DNA of 64,000 nucleotides from Dehalococcoidia bacterium (lineage in GTDB: Bacteria; Chloroflexota; Dehalococcoidia; UBA2979), in the NCBI GenBank assembly GCA_009692685.1, contig SHYS01000002.1, positions 1 to 64,000 of the forward strand. The letters are read 5' to 3'. The position numbers and the translations under genes are program-made. The notes under the pieces were generated by a model. That model was given only the letters and a program-made list of their open reading frames with translations. It was not told where the DNA came from and did no database searches. Shown one piece after another: positions 26,503 through 36,359 of the stretch. Numbering within the stretch: the first letter of the stretch is position 1; the number at the start of each line of letters is the position of its first letter.

Positions 26503-27744
26503 CTACCGAGTCATCCCATCGTCGGGAGACACCGGCAGCGTGAAATGGAATGCGGCGCCCGCGCCATCGAGGTCCGCCACCCAGATGCGGCCCCCCATCC
26601 GGGCAACAAGATGCCTCGCGATGGCCAGACCAAGGCCGAATCCGGAGGGCTGGTCGCCATGCCACGCCCTCGAGGGGTCGCCCGTGTAGAGACGCTCGAA
26701 GATGCGCTCGCGCTCCGCTGGCAGGACACCCGGTCCACGATCCCGTACCTCGAACGTCACGAAACCCGCCCCCAGGGAGGAGCCCACGACAACCACATCG
26801 CCGGGTGGGCTGAACTTGATAGCGTTGTCGAGGAGCATGGTGAGGACCTCGACCCCACGGTCGAAGTCGGCGACAACCTGCGGTATCCCCGGCGTCGGTG
26901 CGATGTGCAGCGAGACACCACGCGCCTCGGCAAGCGGGACGAGCCGCTGCACCGCCGCCGCCAGCAGTTGATCGGGCGCAACGGGCGCCAGATCGAGAGA
27001 TTCGACGCCCGCCTCGATGCGGGAGAGACGTAGAGTGCGCTCGACGATCACCGCTAGGCGATCGATCTCAGTAATGAGCTGGCGCTGGTAGCGCGCGCGC
27101 CGCTCGTCGTCCTCGACGCCGCCCTCGATGGTTTCGGCGAGTGCCCGAGCGGCCGCGATCGGTGTGCGCAACTCGTGCGAGAGGTTGGCAACGAGTTCCG
27201 TGCGCGAGCGCTCCGCACGCCGCGAGTCTGAGACCTCCCGGAGCATGACCAGTACGTGCGACGGATCCCCCGGACTGGCTGGGTGGGACGCCGTGGCGAG
27301 AACGGTACGACCACCTTCGAGGGCGATCTCGCGGGATACCCCGTCGACCTCCGCGACCAGCCGCGTCAGCTCGCTGCTCCAGGCGGCGCGGATCAGCGGC
27401 TGGCCCGCGATCTCTTGTTGACTGTGGCCGAGGAGCGCCGCCATCTGCTGATTCGCGAAGAGGATGGTGCGGCGCCCATCGAGGATCAGCAACCCTTCGT
27501 CCACCAGATCGAGGAGTTCGGGCCACGGCCAGACGTGCGTGAGCTGCGCCTCGTGTATCCCGGAGTACCGCTCGACCGCGCTGCGCGTCGCGCTCGCCTG
27601 CCCGACGACCACGACGACGATCGTCGCCACCCCCCCGAGGATCACCGCGAGGGCCGACGACACGAGCAGCCCGAGTACGATCGCCAGCGCGACGACGAGT
27701 GCCGCCGGCAGTGGCGAAGTGAGGAGCGACGACGTTGGCTTCAT
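26503..27744 (-). CDS. phoR: Sensor histidine kinase, PhoR-type
   Basis: 413 aa. Two hydrophobic N-terminal segments (ALVVALAIVLGLLVSSALAVILGGVATIVVVVV region) anchor it in the membrane. A PAS-like segment (DLVDEGLLILDGRRTILFANQQMAALLGHS) follows, then the HisKA phospho-acceptor ANLSHELRTPIAAARAL and an HATPase domain with LLDNAIKFSPPGDVV, VRDRGPGVLPAERERIFERL and SGFGLGLAIARHLV. It would phosphorylate the PhoB-like regulator encoded 15 bases upstream and senses phosphate limitation through the Pst system in characterised relatives. Start ATG 27742-27744. Ends with TAG. Confidence 0.88.
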   Translation of the reverse strand: MKPTSSLLTSPLPAALVVALAIVLGLLVSSALAVILGGVATIVVVVVGQASATRSAVERYSGIHEAQLTHVWPWPELLDLVDEGLLILDGRRTILFANQQMAALLGHSQQEIAGQPLIRAAWSSELTRLVAEVDGVSREIALEGGRTVLATASHPASPGDPSHVLVMLREVSDSRRAERSRTELVANLSHELRTPIAAARALAETIEGGVEDDERRARYQRQLITEIDRLAVIVERTLRLSRIEAGVESLDLAPVAPDQLLAAAVQRLVPLAEARGVSLHIAPTPGIPQVVADFDRGVEVLTMLLDNAIKFSPPGDVVVVGSSLGAGFVTFEVRDRGPGVLPAERERIFERLYTGDPSRAWHGDQPSGFGLGLAIARHLVARMGGRIWVADLDGAGAAFHFTLPVSPDDGMTR

Positions 27745-27759
27745 GGACGGCGCGCCGCG

Positions 27760-28461
27760 CTAGGGTGCGAAGCGGTATCCGAAACCCCGCACCGTCTCGA
27801 TGTGGCGAGGGCTCGACGGTTCGTCCTCGAGCTTTTCGCGCAGCCAGCGGACGTGGACATCAACGGTGCGCGACTCGCCAGCGTAGGTGTAGCCCCAGAC
27901 CCGCTCGAGGATGAGATCGCGACTCAGGACTAGGCCCGGGTGACGCATGAGGTATTCGAGAAGCAGGAACTCGCGCGGGCGAAGCGCGACCCTAGTGCCG
28001 CCCTTACGCGCCTCGTGCTTACCGATGTCGAGGACGATGTCGCCGGCGGTGAGCACGTCAGATAGCTGGCTGTCCTCACGAGGGCCGGCTTCCCTGGAGA
28101 GTCCGTCGCGGCGGAGGAGCGCCTTCACGCGGGACCGTAGCTCGCGCATCGAGAAGGGTTTGGTGACGTAGTCATCAGCGCCCATATCGAGGCCGCTGAT
28201 CACGTCCTGCTCGGAGTCGCGGGCCGTGAGGATGAGAATCGGTACGGGCTGCTCGTTGCGGACGAGCCGGCAGACATCGAGACCCGACATACGGGGTAGC
28301 ATCAGGTCCAGGACGATGAGATCGGGATGCGTATCACGGGCGAGGGCGAGACCGAGCACACCATCGGCGGCAGTGTGCACCTCGTGCCCGTCGCGCTGCA
28401 GGTTGTATGCGACCGCGTCGAGGAGGGTCGTGTCGTCCTCGACCACAAGCACTACTGCCAT
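27760..28461 (-). CDS. phoB: Response regulator, PhoB/OmpR family
   Basis: 233 aa. The receiver domain has VLVVEDDTTLLDAVAYNL (acidic pocket), DLIVLDLMLPRMSGLDVC (phospho-Asp near residue 53), LTARDSEQDVISGLDMGADDYVTKPF (Thr and Lys). The C-terminal winged helix (residues ~135-233) contains LDIGKHEARKGGTRVALRPREFLLL, VLSRDLILERVWGY and RTVDVHVRWLREKLE. It would activate phosphate-responsive promoters. Located between pstA and phoR in one minus-strand run. Ends with TAG. Confidence 0.92.
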   Translation of the reverse strand: MAVVLVVEDDTTLLDAVAYNLQRDGHEVHTAADGVLGLALARDTHPDLIVLDLMLPRMSGLDVCRLVRNEQPVPILILTARDSEQDVISGLDMGADDYVTKPFSMRELRSRVKALLRRDGLSREAGPREDSQLSDVLTAGDIVLDIGKHEARKGGTRVALRPREFLLLEYLMRHPGLVLSRDLILERVWGYTYAGESRTVDVHVRWLREKLEDEPSSPRHIETVRGFGYRFAP

Positions 28462-28494
28462 CGAAGGAGGCTCCTGCCGGGTTCCGCGACCCGG

Positions 28495-29394
28495 CTAACG
28501 CCGAGAGCGCTCGCGCACCACGGCGGCGGCGAGGTTGAAGGCGAGGACGATCGCCATGAGCACGATTATGCCTGCGGCGGCGTTGGCACGGAAGTCTTCT
28601 TGGGGCCGAACGGTCCAGTTGTAGATCTGGATGGGGAGCGTGGTGAAGTTCTCCGTCACCCAGTGGTTGTCGAACGCGATGAAGGCAAACGCGCCGATCA
28701 TGATGAGTGCAGCAGTCTCACCCATCGCTCGGGAGACTGCCAGAATCAGGCCGGTCAAAATCCCGGAGAGCGCCCGGGGAAGCACCTGGTACCAGACGAC
28801 TTGCCACGGCGTAGCCCCGAGAGCCAGTGCGGCCTCACGGATGCTGGAGGGCACCTGGCGAAGCGCCTCCTGGGTGGCGATGACCGTCATTGGCAAGATC
28901 ATGAGGAAGAGGGTGAGCGCGCCCGCGAGGATGCTCTGGCCCATGCTCATCATGCGAACGAACAGCGTCAGGCCAAGGACGCCGTAGATGATGCTGGGCA
29001 CGCCCGCAAGGTTCGCGAGATTGAGCCTGACCAACGACATGAACCGACTCCGCGGCGCGAACTCCTCGATCCAGATGGCAGTGCCGACCGAAACAGGCAA
29101 AACGAACACGATCGTGAGCCCGAGCAGCCACGCTGAGCCGATAAGCGAGGAGCGCAAGCCAGCCTGATCCGCGAACCTCGAAGGAAAGTTCGTGAAGAAG
29201 TTCACGTGGAGCCTTGGGACTCCGGTGATCAATGTGTCGACAGTGAGCACGGCCAGGACGATGAGGGCCAGCACGGAGGCGCCGAGGAACGCCCAGTGCG
29301 AGGCGTCCGACAGCCGCTTACGACGCGCAAACCTGGCGGCCGTGTAGCTCGGATCGGGGCGCTGCGCCGTCGGAACGGGGAGCGAGGTGGTCAT
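28495..29394 (-). CDS. pstA: Phosphate ABC transporter permease PstA
   Basis: Membrane half of the high-affinity phosphate importer. 299 aa with six hydrophobic segments. Features: VGTAIWIEEFAPRSRFMS (cytoplasmic loop), LAGVPSIIYGVLGLTLF, the permease EAA-like loop EALRQVPSSIREAALALGATPWQVVWYQVLP, and SRAMGETAALIMIGAFAF. Start ATG 29392-29394 overlaps the pstC stop (ATGA), implying translational coupling. Ends with TAG. No pstB ATPase gene follows; phoB is next. Confidence 0.93.
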   Translation of the reverse strand: MTTSLPVPTAQRPDPSYTAARFARRKRLSDASHWAFLGASVLALIVLAVLTVDTLITGVPRLHVNFFTNFPSRFADQAGLRSSLIGSAWLLGLTIVFVLPVSVGTAIWIEEFAPRSRFMSLVRLNLANLAGVPSIIYGVLGLTLFVRMMSMGQSILAGALTLFLMILPMTVIATQEALRQVPSSIREAALALGATPWQVVWYQVLPRALSGILTGLILAVSRAMGETAALIMIGAFAFIAFDNHWVTENFTTLPIQIYNWTVRPQEDFRANAAAGIIVLMAIVLAFNLAAAVVRERSRR

Positions 29395-30332
29395 TCGTAC
29401 TGCTCCTGGAAGCGCTTGATGAGCAACTGAGCGGCGATGTTGAAGACCAACGTCATCAGGAAAAGCATCGAACCAACGGCGAACAACGAGCCGTACTCGA
29501 TGCTGCCACGGGCAGCGTCACCGAGCCCGATCTGCAGCATGAACCCCGTCATCGTCTGGATACTGGCCAGGGGCGAGAGGGTGAGGGTCGGCGTGGAGCC
29601 CGCGGCAACCGCGACGATCATCGTCTCGCCGACGACGCGTGCGATCGCGAGCAAGATCGAGGCCATGACGCCCGGGAACGCGGCGGGCAGAACCACGCGT
29701 ATCGCCACCTCGAGTCTGGTGGCACCGAGGGCGTAGCCACCTTCACGGAGTTCACGCGGCACGTTGTGCATGGCGTCTTCCGAAAGTGACGCGATTGTAG
29801 GTAGCACCATGACTGCCATGACGATGCTGGCCCCCAGCGAATTGAAGATGCCGATGCGATCGCCGAGTAAGGGCCGCAGGACCGACAGGGTGATGAACGT
29901 CAGCGCGAAGTAGGCGTAGACGACGGTCGGCACGCCCGCGAGTGCCTCGAGCAGCGGTTTCAGGATCTTCCCAGCGAGCGGCGGGGCGTACTCAGAAAGA
30001 TAGATCGAGGCGGCGAGGCCAAGCGGGACTGCGAAGACCAGCGACCAGAACACGACGTTCATGGTGCCGGCGACGAGCTCCCAGATGCCGAACGACACCG
30101 GCTCAAAGAGCGGCTGCCACTCGCGGGCGAAGAAGAAGTCCTGAAGCGGCACCTTGAGGAAGAACTCAGTGGTGCCCTCAAGGAGCACGAAGATGATGAG
30201 CGCGGTAACGGCGAGCGACAGCATGCCACAGGCAACGAGCAGGCTGTGAATGACCGTCTCAGCCGGGTGGCGGAAGCGCCTGCGCCGGTACTGGCGGCGC
30301 ATCGCCTCGGTATCCCCCGCAGCAGCCTGCAT
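29391..30332 (-). CDS. pstC: Phosphate ABC transporter permease PstC
   Basis: Partner permease of PstA. 313 aa from ATG 30330-30332 (a GTG one codon upstream is possible). Six membrane segments; motifs VPLGLAASIYLSEYAPP, EALAGVPTVVYAYFAL, the EAA-like loop EDAMHNVPRELREGGYALGATRLEVAIRVVLPAAFPGVMAS, and RVVGETMIVAVAAGS. Stop TGA overlaps the pstA start by four bases. A stable hairpin occupies the gap from pstS to this gene. Confidence 0.93.
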   Translation of the reverse strand: MQAAAGDTEAMRRQYRRRRFRHPAETVIHSLLVACGMLSLAVTALIIFVLLEGTTEFFLKVPLQDFFFAREWQPLFEPVSFGIWELVAGTMNVVFWSLVFAVPLGLAASIYLSEYAPPLAGKILKPLLEALAGVPTVVYAYFALTFITLSVLRPLLGDRIGIFNSLGASIVMAVMVLPTIASLSEDAMHNVPRELREGGYALGATRLEVAIRVVLPAAFPGVMASILLAIARVVGETMIVAVAAGSTPTLTLSPLASIQTMTGFMLQIGLGDAARGSIEYGSLFAVGSMLFLMTLVFNIAAQLLIKRFQEQYE

Positions 30333-30369
30333 CACGTCCCCTTACCAGTGACCACAGCGTAGCGAAGAG

Positions 30370-30415
30370 GCTGGTCCGCCGGGGAGACCTGGTGGGGCCT
30401 CCCCGCGGAACCAGC
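30370..30415 (-). other. Stable hairpin between pstS and pstC
   Basis: GCTGGT..CCGC.GGGGAG (30370-30386) pairs with CTCCCC..CGG..ACCAGC (30399-30415), with one or two bulges. It falls between the pstS stop and the pstC start on the minus strand. Such intercistronic hairpins often protect the upstream mRNA or attenuate transcription, giving excess binding protein over permease. Whether it does so here is inference. Confidence 0.55.
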
Positions 30416-30425
30416 TCGGACTGAC

Positions 30426-31415
30426 CTACTTGATGAACGGGGTGAGCTTGGCAACCTGCTGAGCCTTGAGGTCGGCTGGCATCCGGACGTAGCCGACTTC
30501 GGGCACCAGCTTGTCGGTGCTCTCCAAATAGAACAGCGCGAAACCGAGCACCTCGGGCCGCTCCTTGAGGAGCGATTCGCGGGTGTAGATCATGAGCGGG
30601 CGCGAGAGCGGGGCGTACGTGCCATCGAGCGCCGTCGTGGGGGACGGGGTGATACAGCCCTTACCGGAGTCCACCGCGACAGCGGTCAGCTTCTTGCCGG
30701 CCTCTAGGAAGTACGCAAAGCCGAAGTAGCCGATGGCGTTCGGGTCGTTCCCAATGCCCTGCGCGAGAATGTTGTCGTCCTCGGAGGCGGTCCCGTCGCC
30801 GCGATGCTTTGAGGTGCTGTCGACACCGGTGATGATGGTCTCGTTGAAGTAGGCGAAGGTGCCGGAGTCGGTGCCCGGGTAGTAGAGCTTGATGGACTTG
30901 CTGTGGAAGCCTGCGCGGACCTCACTCCAGTTGCTCACGCCGCCGACCTTGAAGATCGAGTTCAACTCCTTCGTCGTCAGGCAGGTGGCGAAGGTATTGC
31001 GTGGGTTGACCATGACCATGAGGGCATCGATGGCGACCTGGAGCTCGACGACATCGTTAATGCCCGCCGCAACACAGGCGGCCTTTTCTTTGTCGTTGAT
31101 GCGACGTGAGGCGTTGCTGATCTGAATCTCGCCCCGGCAGAACTTCTCGAAACCACCACCGGTGCCGGAGAAGGCGACATTCACGCGAGTTTTGGCGACC
31201 TTGCTGAACTCCTCAGCCACGGCTTCCGCGATCGGAAACACGGTGGAGGAGCCATCGACGCGAATCTCGCCAGCGAGGTTCGCGTATGGATTGGCGGTCA
31301 TGCCCGTGCTACCGGGTGCAGTCGTGCCACCTCCCGAACCACAGGCAGCGAATGCAGCGACAGCCAGAGCCGCCGCACAAAGGCCGAGCACACGGACCTG
31401 AACCGGATATTTCAA
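30426..31415 (-). CDS. pstS: Phosphate-binding lipoprotein PstS
   Basis: Extracytoplasmic phosphate receptor of the Pst transporter. 329 aa from a TTG at 31413-31415, preceded by AAGGAA. This start gives a lipoprotein signal [19 protein letters not shown] followed by a Gly/Ser/Thr linker. A GTG at 31476-31478 would add a 21-residue basic leader. Family motifs: [58 protein letters not shown] and IGYFGFAYF. Ends with TAG. First gene of pstS-pstC-pstA-phoB-phoR. Confidence 0.92.
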   Translation of the reverse strand: MKYPVQVRVLGLCAAALAVAAFAACGSGGGTTAPGSTGMTANPYANLAGEIRVDGSSTVFPIAEAVAEEFSKVAKTRVNVAFSGTGGGFEKFCRGEIQISNASRRINDKEKAACVAAGINDVVELQVAIDALMVMVNPRNTFATCLTTKELNSIFKVGGVSNWSEVRAGFHSKSIKLYYPGTDSGTFAYFNETIITGVDSTSKHRGDGTASEDDNILAQGIGNDPNAIGYFGFAYFLEAGKKLTAVAVDSGKGCITPSPTTALDGTYAPLSRPLMIYTRESLLKERPEVLGFALFYLESTDKLVPEVGYVRMPADLKAQQVAKLTPFIK

Positions 31416-31494
31416 GTCTGTTCCTTCCAAGGTCTGCAAGCACCGCTCAGCGTGCCGCGTCTTCTTCTTCGCTGCCACAGCGTCGGGGGGGCGG

Positions 31495-31511
31495 TTTAAG
31501 GACTCATTAAG
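31495..31511 (-). promoter_or_regulatory. Possible Pho box upstream of pstS
   Basis: On the minus strand CTTAAT and CTTAAA occur as direct repeats 11 bases apart (31506-31511 and 31495-31500), the spacing of PhoP/PhoB half-sites. Nearby, an 8-base repeat CGCGGTTG recurs around a central TTAA (about 31521-31542). They lie 80-130 bases upstream of the preferred pstS start. Regulation by the neighbouring PhoB is plausible but unproven. Confidence 0.4.
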
Positions 31512-31617
31512 GCCGCCTGCGCAACCGCGTTAACAACCGCGGCGCCTGACAACTTCGAACCCGGTGTATCGCAGCGACACCCTCGCCTAGGCTGAGCAAC
31601 GCGTAGCGGACGGTAGG

Positions 31618-33744
31618 ATGGCAAACGTGCAGGAGGGAGCCGCACAACCGGCGGGGCGGACTCGGCCTCTATGCCGCCACGATCTTCGTTGGCGCGTTCC
31701 TGCTCTTTCAGATTCAGCCAATCATCGGCAAATTCGTGCTTCCGTGGTTCGGAGGTAGCGCCGGCGTCTGGGCTGCAGCACTCCTCTTTTTCCAGCTGTT
31801 CTTGCTTCTTGGCTACACGTACGCGCACCTTGTCTCGACCTGGTTCAGCCCGCGCGGGCAGGCGATCGCGCATCTGGCCGTGCTCGCACTCGCGGTGGTC
31901 GTGCTGCCGATCATCCCATCGGACAGCCTGCAGCCTGAGACGACGGACAACCCCGTGCTGAACATCATCCTGCTGCTCGCGGCCAACGGGCCGCTGCTGC
32001 AGGGCTAGTTCGTGAGGCAGTATCACGGGCGGTCGCCGTACCGCCTGTACGCGCTATCGAACGTCGCCTCGTTGTTAGCGCTCTTGTCGTACCCGGTGAC
32101 CTTCGAGCGTGCGCTGGGCCTCCACACGCAGGCGTGGCTGTGGTCGGGGGGGGGGGCTACCTCCTGTTCACCGCGCTGTGCGTGGCGATCGCCATCCTGC
32201 AGCTGCGCAACGCCACGCGAGACACGGCGAACCGGGAGTCGACGCCGCACCGGCTTGCCTTCGCGGTCCCCTAGACACCCGCCGAGGCCATCCGTCCGTT
32301 GCAGGTGACCCTGTGGGTGCTGTTGCCCGCCGTCGCCTCCGGGATGCTGGTCGCCACGACGAACCGGCTGACGCAGGAGATCGCACCGGTGCCGCTGCTC
32401 TGGGTGCTCCCGCTGAGCCTGTATCTGGCAAGCTTCATCCTGATGTTCGACAGCGACCGCTGGTACCACCGCCTCATCTACGTGCCGATCGTGCTGTTTT
32501 TCCTCGGCGGAGCGACCGACACGATCTTGCGGCCGGGCCAGTTCTCGCTGGTGCAGCAGGCGGGCGTGCTCCTGGGTGCGCTCTACTTCACCGCGATGCT
32601 GTGCCATGGCGAGCTGGTCGCGCACCGGCCCGGCATCCGACACCTGACGAAGTTCTATCTCGCGGTCTCGGCAGGCGGCGCGCTGGGCGGCGCTGTGGTC
32701 GCGATCGGCGCGCCAGCGTTCCTCGACGGGTACTGGGAGTACCACTACTTTCTCATAATCGCCGCGGTGACGGCGACCGTCGCGATGGCGCTGCAGGTAA
32801 GCAAGGTCACGACATAGCGGGCGCGGACCGGCGCGCTGTTTGCGACGGGCCTCACCATCGGCGCAGCAGTCACCATGGGCGTCCAGCTATCGAATCGCGT
32901 CGCCTTCGAGCGCGGCGGGCGCTTCCTGGTGTCACGCAACTTCTACAGCGCCCTGCAGATCCAGGAGGTGTGGGCGGACGGCCCGCTCCTGCACCAGTTC
33001 CAGATGGTGCACGGCCAGACCGTGCATGGCATCCAGTTCCGTAATCCTGAGCGCCGCGCGTGGCACACGTCGTACTTCGGGGACGACAGCGGACTGGGTG
33101 TTGCGATGAAGCGCCACCCCTCGAGGGCGGCCGGGCGACCGTTGCGGATCGGCGTGATTGGCCTCGGCACCGGCTCGATCGCGTCATACGCCGAACGTGG
33201 TGACACGCTGCGCTTCTACGAGATCGACCCGCAAGTCGAGGTGATCGCACACGAGCAATTCACGTACCTGGACGACGCGGTGGCTCGAGGCGCCACGGTC
33301 GAAACGCTGCTTGGCGATGGTCGCATCGTGCTCGAGCGAGAGCGCGATGCCGGCAACGCGCAGCACTTCGACATCTTCGTGATGGACGCGTTCAACAGCG
33401 ACTCGATTCCCGTGCACCTGCTGACTCGCGAGGCGCTGGAGCTGTACAAGAGCCACCTCGCGCCCGGTGGCATCGTGGCGGTCAACACCAGCAACCGCTT
33501 CCTCGATCTCACGCCGGTCGTGCGGGCACTGGCCGAGGCAGGCCACCTGCAGGTGCGCCTGTTCGTCAGCCAGGACAGCACGGAGCGCGGCACCAACAGT
33601 TCAGAGTTCGTGCTGCTCACGGACAACGCCGCCTTCCTCGAAACACCCGCCGTTCGAGAGGAAGCCGACCCCTTGCCGGACTTCAAGACACCCGTGCTCT
33701 GGACCGACGACTACAGCGTGCTCCTGCCGCTGCTGAGGTTCTAA
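31618..33744 (+). pseudogene. Membrane-fused spermidine-synthase-like protein; three TAGs and two frameshifts
   Basis: About 705 codons if repaired. Start MANVQEGAAQPAGR at ATG 31618; an extra base near 31660 moves into GLGLYAATIFVGAFLLFQIQP, the typical N-terminus. Then FVLPWFGGSAGVWAAALLFFQ and several membrane helices, with TAG at 32006 after GPLLQG. An 11-G run at 32146-32156 shifts back. TAG follows at 32272 and 32815. The last 300 codons form an intact Rossmann methyltransferase-like/spermidine synthase domain: IGVIGLGTGSIASYAERGD, FYEIDPQVEVIA, FIVMDAFNSDSIPVHLLT (read as IFVMDAFNSDSIP). Family members are fused membrane proteins of unresolved substrate. Ends with TAA. Confidence 0.75.
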
Positions 33745-33867
33745 CGAGCGCAGCTCGCGGGCCCGAACACCATTCGATAACGGGCGGGCGCCAACGTTGA
33801 CGCCCTCGACGCCGCCGTGATAACTAGGCCACATCCATCGACGGTGCACGCTGAACGAGGCGGATTA

Positions 33868-35046
33868 GTGGCTCAACCACTCGAAGGCGTGCGCGTGATC
33901 GAGGTAGGTGGCGGCGTTGCCGTCGCCGCGGCGGCGAAGACGTTCTCGGACTACGGCGCCGACGTCATCAAGGTCGAGGCACCGGCAGGCGGCCTGCTGA
34001 GGCGACTCGCACCCTTTGCCGAGGACCGACCGCATATCGACCGCGGCGCCTACCACCTGGCACTGGATACCGGAAAACGCTCGGTCGTCACCGACATCGG
34101 CACCACGTCAGGGCGCGAGGTGGTGGGACGGCTTGCCAGCGGTGCGCACCTCGCGATTGTCGAGTTGCCCGCTGCCGAAACTCCGTCGATGCAGCGGGTG
34201 CTTGCCGCTGCAGGGCCGAGCGTCGTGACGATTACCCCGCACGGCCTCGAAGGGCCATACGCGACGCGGCTCGAGAACGACACGTCCGCCTTCGCGTGGA
34301 CGTCCCGGATGCACCTGCACGCCATCGCCGGGCGCCCACCGCTGCGCTACGCCCCCTATGTACCGGCGATGCAGGTCGGCGGGACGGCAGCAGCCGCAGG
34401 CATCGCCGCGGTATGGTCGCTGGAACATCAGGGAGAGCGCCGCGACATCGATATCTCGACGGTCGAGGCGCTGTCAGGCAACGTCGATGTCTACTTCACC
34501 GTCTGGTCGTTCTCACAGTCCGAGATGCCTCGGCAGGGTGGGCAGTCCAAGCTGGCGTACCCGGCGGGCAACTATCGCTGCAAGGACGGCCACGTGATGT
34601 TCGCGGCCGCTGGCGAGCGCTTTTTCCAGCGGCTGTGCGAGGGTATCGGGCATCCCGAACTGATCACGGACCCGCGATTTGCCGACCCTGCCCAGAAGCC
34701 CCTGCACTGGGCCGACTTCATGACGTACCTCGAGCCGTGGCTGATGGCACGCACACGCCAGGAAGTCTTCGTCGAGCTGCAGGCCTACGGCGTGATGGTC
34801 GCACCTACGCTGGAGATTCCGGACTTCGAGAAGGATCCGCAGGCCATCGCGCGCGGGTCGCTGGTGCAGGTTGAGCAGCCCGGCGTGGGGACAATGAAGC
34901 TCGCGGGACCGCCGTTCCGCCTCGACGACGCGTGGGTGGCAAGGCCGGCGCCGGGACTGGGTGAGCACACCGTCGAACTCCTCGATGAGGCCGGGTACAC
35001 ACGGGACGAGCAGGCGGCGCTCTTCCGCGCCGGCGCGATCGGCTAG
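33868..35046 (+). CDS. CaiB/BaiF family (class III) CoA-transferase
   Basis: 392 aa from GTG 33868 with GAGGCGG five bases upstream; an upstream GTG at 33817 is less likely. Class III CoA-transferases move CoA between carboxylic acids through an aspartyl-CoA thioester. N-terminal LEGVRVIEVGG, FSDYGADVIKVEAPAG and later YPAGNYRCKDGHVMFAA, GLGEHTVELLDEAGY match the family. The usual nucleophile motif (an Asp in the loop after the KRSV strand) is altered here to KRSVVTDIGTTSG, so the catalytic residue is not certain. Another family member starts 10 bases downstream, so the two may form an operon or a heterodimer. Confidence 0.83.
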   Translation: MAQPLEGVRVIEVGGGVAVAAAAKTFSDYGADVIKVEAPAGGLLRRLAPFAEDRPHIDRGAYHLALDTGKRSVVTDIGTTSGREVVGRLASGAHLAIVELPAAETPSMQRVLAAAGPSVVTITPHGLEGPYATRLENDTSAFAWTSRMHLHAIAGRPPLRYAPYVPAMQVGGTAAAAGIAAVWSLEHQGERRDIDISTVEALSGNVDVYFTVWSFSQSEMPRQGGQSKLAYPAGNYRCKDGHVMFAAAGERFFQRLCEGIGHPELITDPRFADPAQKPLHWADFMTYLEPWLMARTRQEVFVELQAYGVMVAPTLEIPDFEKDPQAIARGSLVQVEQPGVGTMKLAGPPFRLDDAWVARPAPGLGEHTVELLDEAGYTRDEQAALFRAGAIG

Positions 35047-35056
35047 GGCGAACCAC

Positions 35057-36310
35057 ATGACCTCGAAGGTGCTGGCGGGGCTACGCGTCATCGAGTTGAG
35101 CGAGGTGTGGGCCGGGCCGATGGCCGGGTCGCTGCTCGGCGACCTCGGCGCTGACGTCATCAAGGTGGAATCGTACCCACGCAACTCGCAAACGCGCGCG
35201 CTGGTCGAAGGTGGTGCCGGGTCGGCGCCCGGGGACGGCCCACCATACGAACGCTCCGGCATTCACCACCTGCCGAACCGCAACAAGCGGAACATCACCC
35301 TCAACCTGCGCCACGAAGACGGGGCGGAGCCCTTCCGTCGTCTCGTCCGCGGCGCCGACCTGCTGTACGAAGGCTATTCGGCGGGCACGCTGGAGCGGAT
35401 GGGCTGGGGCTGGGGCGTCCTGCGCGAGATCAACCCGAAGCTCGTCATGGTCTCGATGCCAGGGTGGGGCAAGGCCGGACCGTACCAGGGCTTCGTGACG
35501 CTCGGGTCGGGCCTCGACGCTTCAGCCGGGCACACGGCAGTCCGAGGCTACCCCGGGGACCCGCCAGAAGAGACGCGCTCGATCTACCACTCGGACGCTA
35601 CGGGCGCGCTCACGCTCGTCTTCGCGGCACTGACCGGACTCCGTCAGCGCGAACGCACGGGCGAGGGCTGCTTCATCGACATGTCGCAGATCGAGGTGCT
35701 GGTGGCCCACCTGCCCGGCGTCTTCGCGGAATGGACGCTCCTCGGACGCCGCCCGAAGCCGCTCGGCAACGTCGACCCGCACATCGTGCCCCACGACGCC
35801 TACCCGGCTGCTGGCGACGATCAGTGGGTGTTCGTCGCCGCCGAGGACGACGCACAGTGGGCTGCCATCGCCGGCTTGCTCGCTCACCCCGAGTGGGGCG
35901 CCGACGGCCACCTCTGGTCGACGGTGACGGGCCGCCTCGCCGCCCGCGCGGACATCGATACCGCGATCACGACGTTCACGAGGGCGCACGCGGCCTCGGA
36001 CGCGGCCGACGCGATCCAGGCAGCGGGCGCGATCGCCTCGCCGATCGTCGACCCACCGCAGATGTTCGTTAGCCCACAGCTGCAGGCGCGCGAGTGGTTC
36101 CAGATGGTCACTCACAAGTTCGCGGGGACGAACATCATGCCCGGCTTCCTCTGGTCGATGTCACCGGACGGTCCCACATGGGACCGCCCGACCGGCCTGG
36201 TGGGCGAGCACCTCGACGAGGTGTTCACCGAACTCGGCTATTCGCCAGCGGATATCGAGCAGTTCGAACGCGACGGCGTCATTGGGCGGAGCTACGCCCT
36301 GCCGGGCTAG
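35057..36310 (+). CDS. CaiB/BaiF family (class III) CoA-transferase
   Basis: 417 aa from ATG 35057. LRVIELSEVWAGPMAGSLLGDLGADVIKVESYPRNSQTR, LPNRNKRNITLNLRHEDG and GTGEGCFIDMSQIEVL-type motifs (RTGEGCFIDMSQIEVL) place it firmly in the family. The C-terminal GLVGEHLDEVFTELGY is the usual end. Encoded immediately after a homologous gene in the same orientation. Relatives act on formyl-CoA, carnitine, bile acids, succinyl-CoA, 2-methylacyl-CoA and others. Substrate not deducible. Ends with TAG. Confidence 0.87.
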   Translation: MTSKVLAGLRVIELSEVWAGPMAGSLLGDLGADVIKVESYPRNSQTRALVEGGAGSAPGDGPPYERSGIHHLPNRNKRNITLNLRHEDGAEPFRRLVRGADLLYEGYSAGTLERMGWGWGVLREINPKLVMVSMPGWGKAGPYQGFVTLGSGLDASAGHTAVRGYPGDPPEETRSIYHSDATGALTLVFAALTGLRQRERTGEGCFIDMSQIEVLVAHLPGVFAEWTLLGRRPKPLGNVDPHIVPHDAYPAAGDDQWVFVAAEDDAQWAAIAGLLAHPEWGADGHLWSTVTGRLAARADIDTAITTFTRAHAASDAADAIQAAGAIASPIVDPPQMFVSPQLQAREWFQMVTHKFAGTNIMPGFLWSMSPDGPTWDRPTGLVGEHLDEVFTELGYSPADIEQFERDGVIGRSYALPG

Positions 36311-36359
36311 CGCCCTCGCCGGACCTCTTGTCGTGCCGTCGATTCAAGCGCTGAACGCC

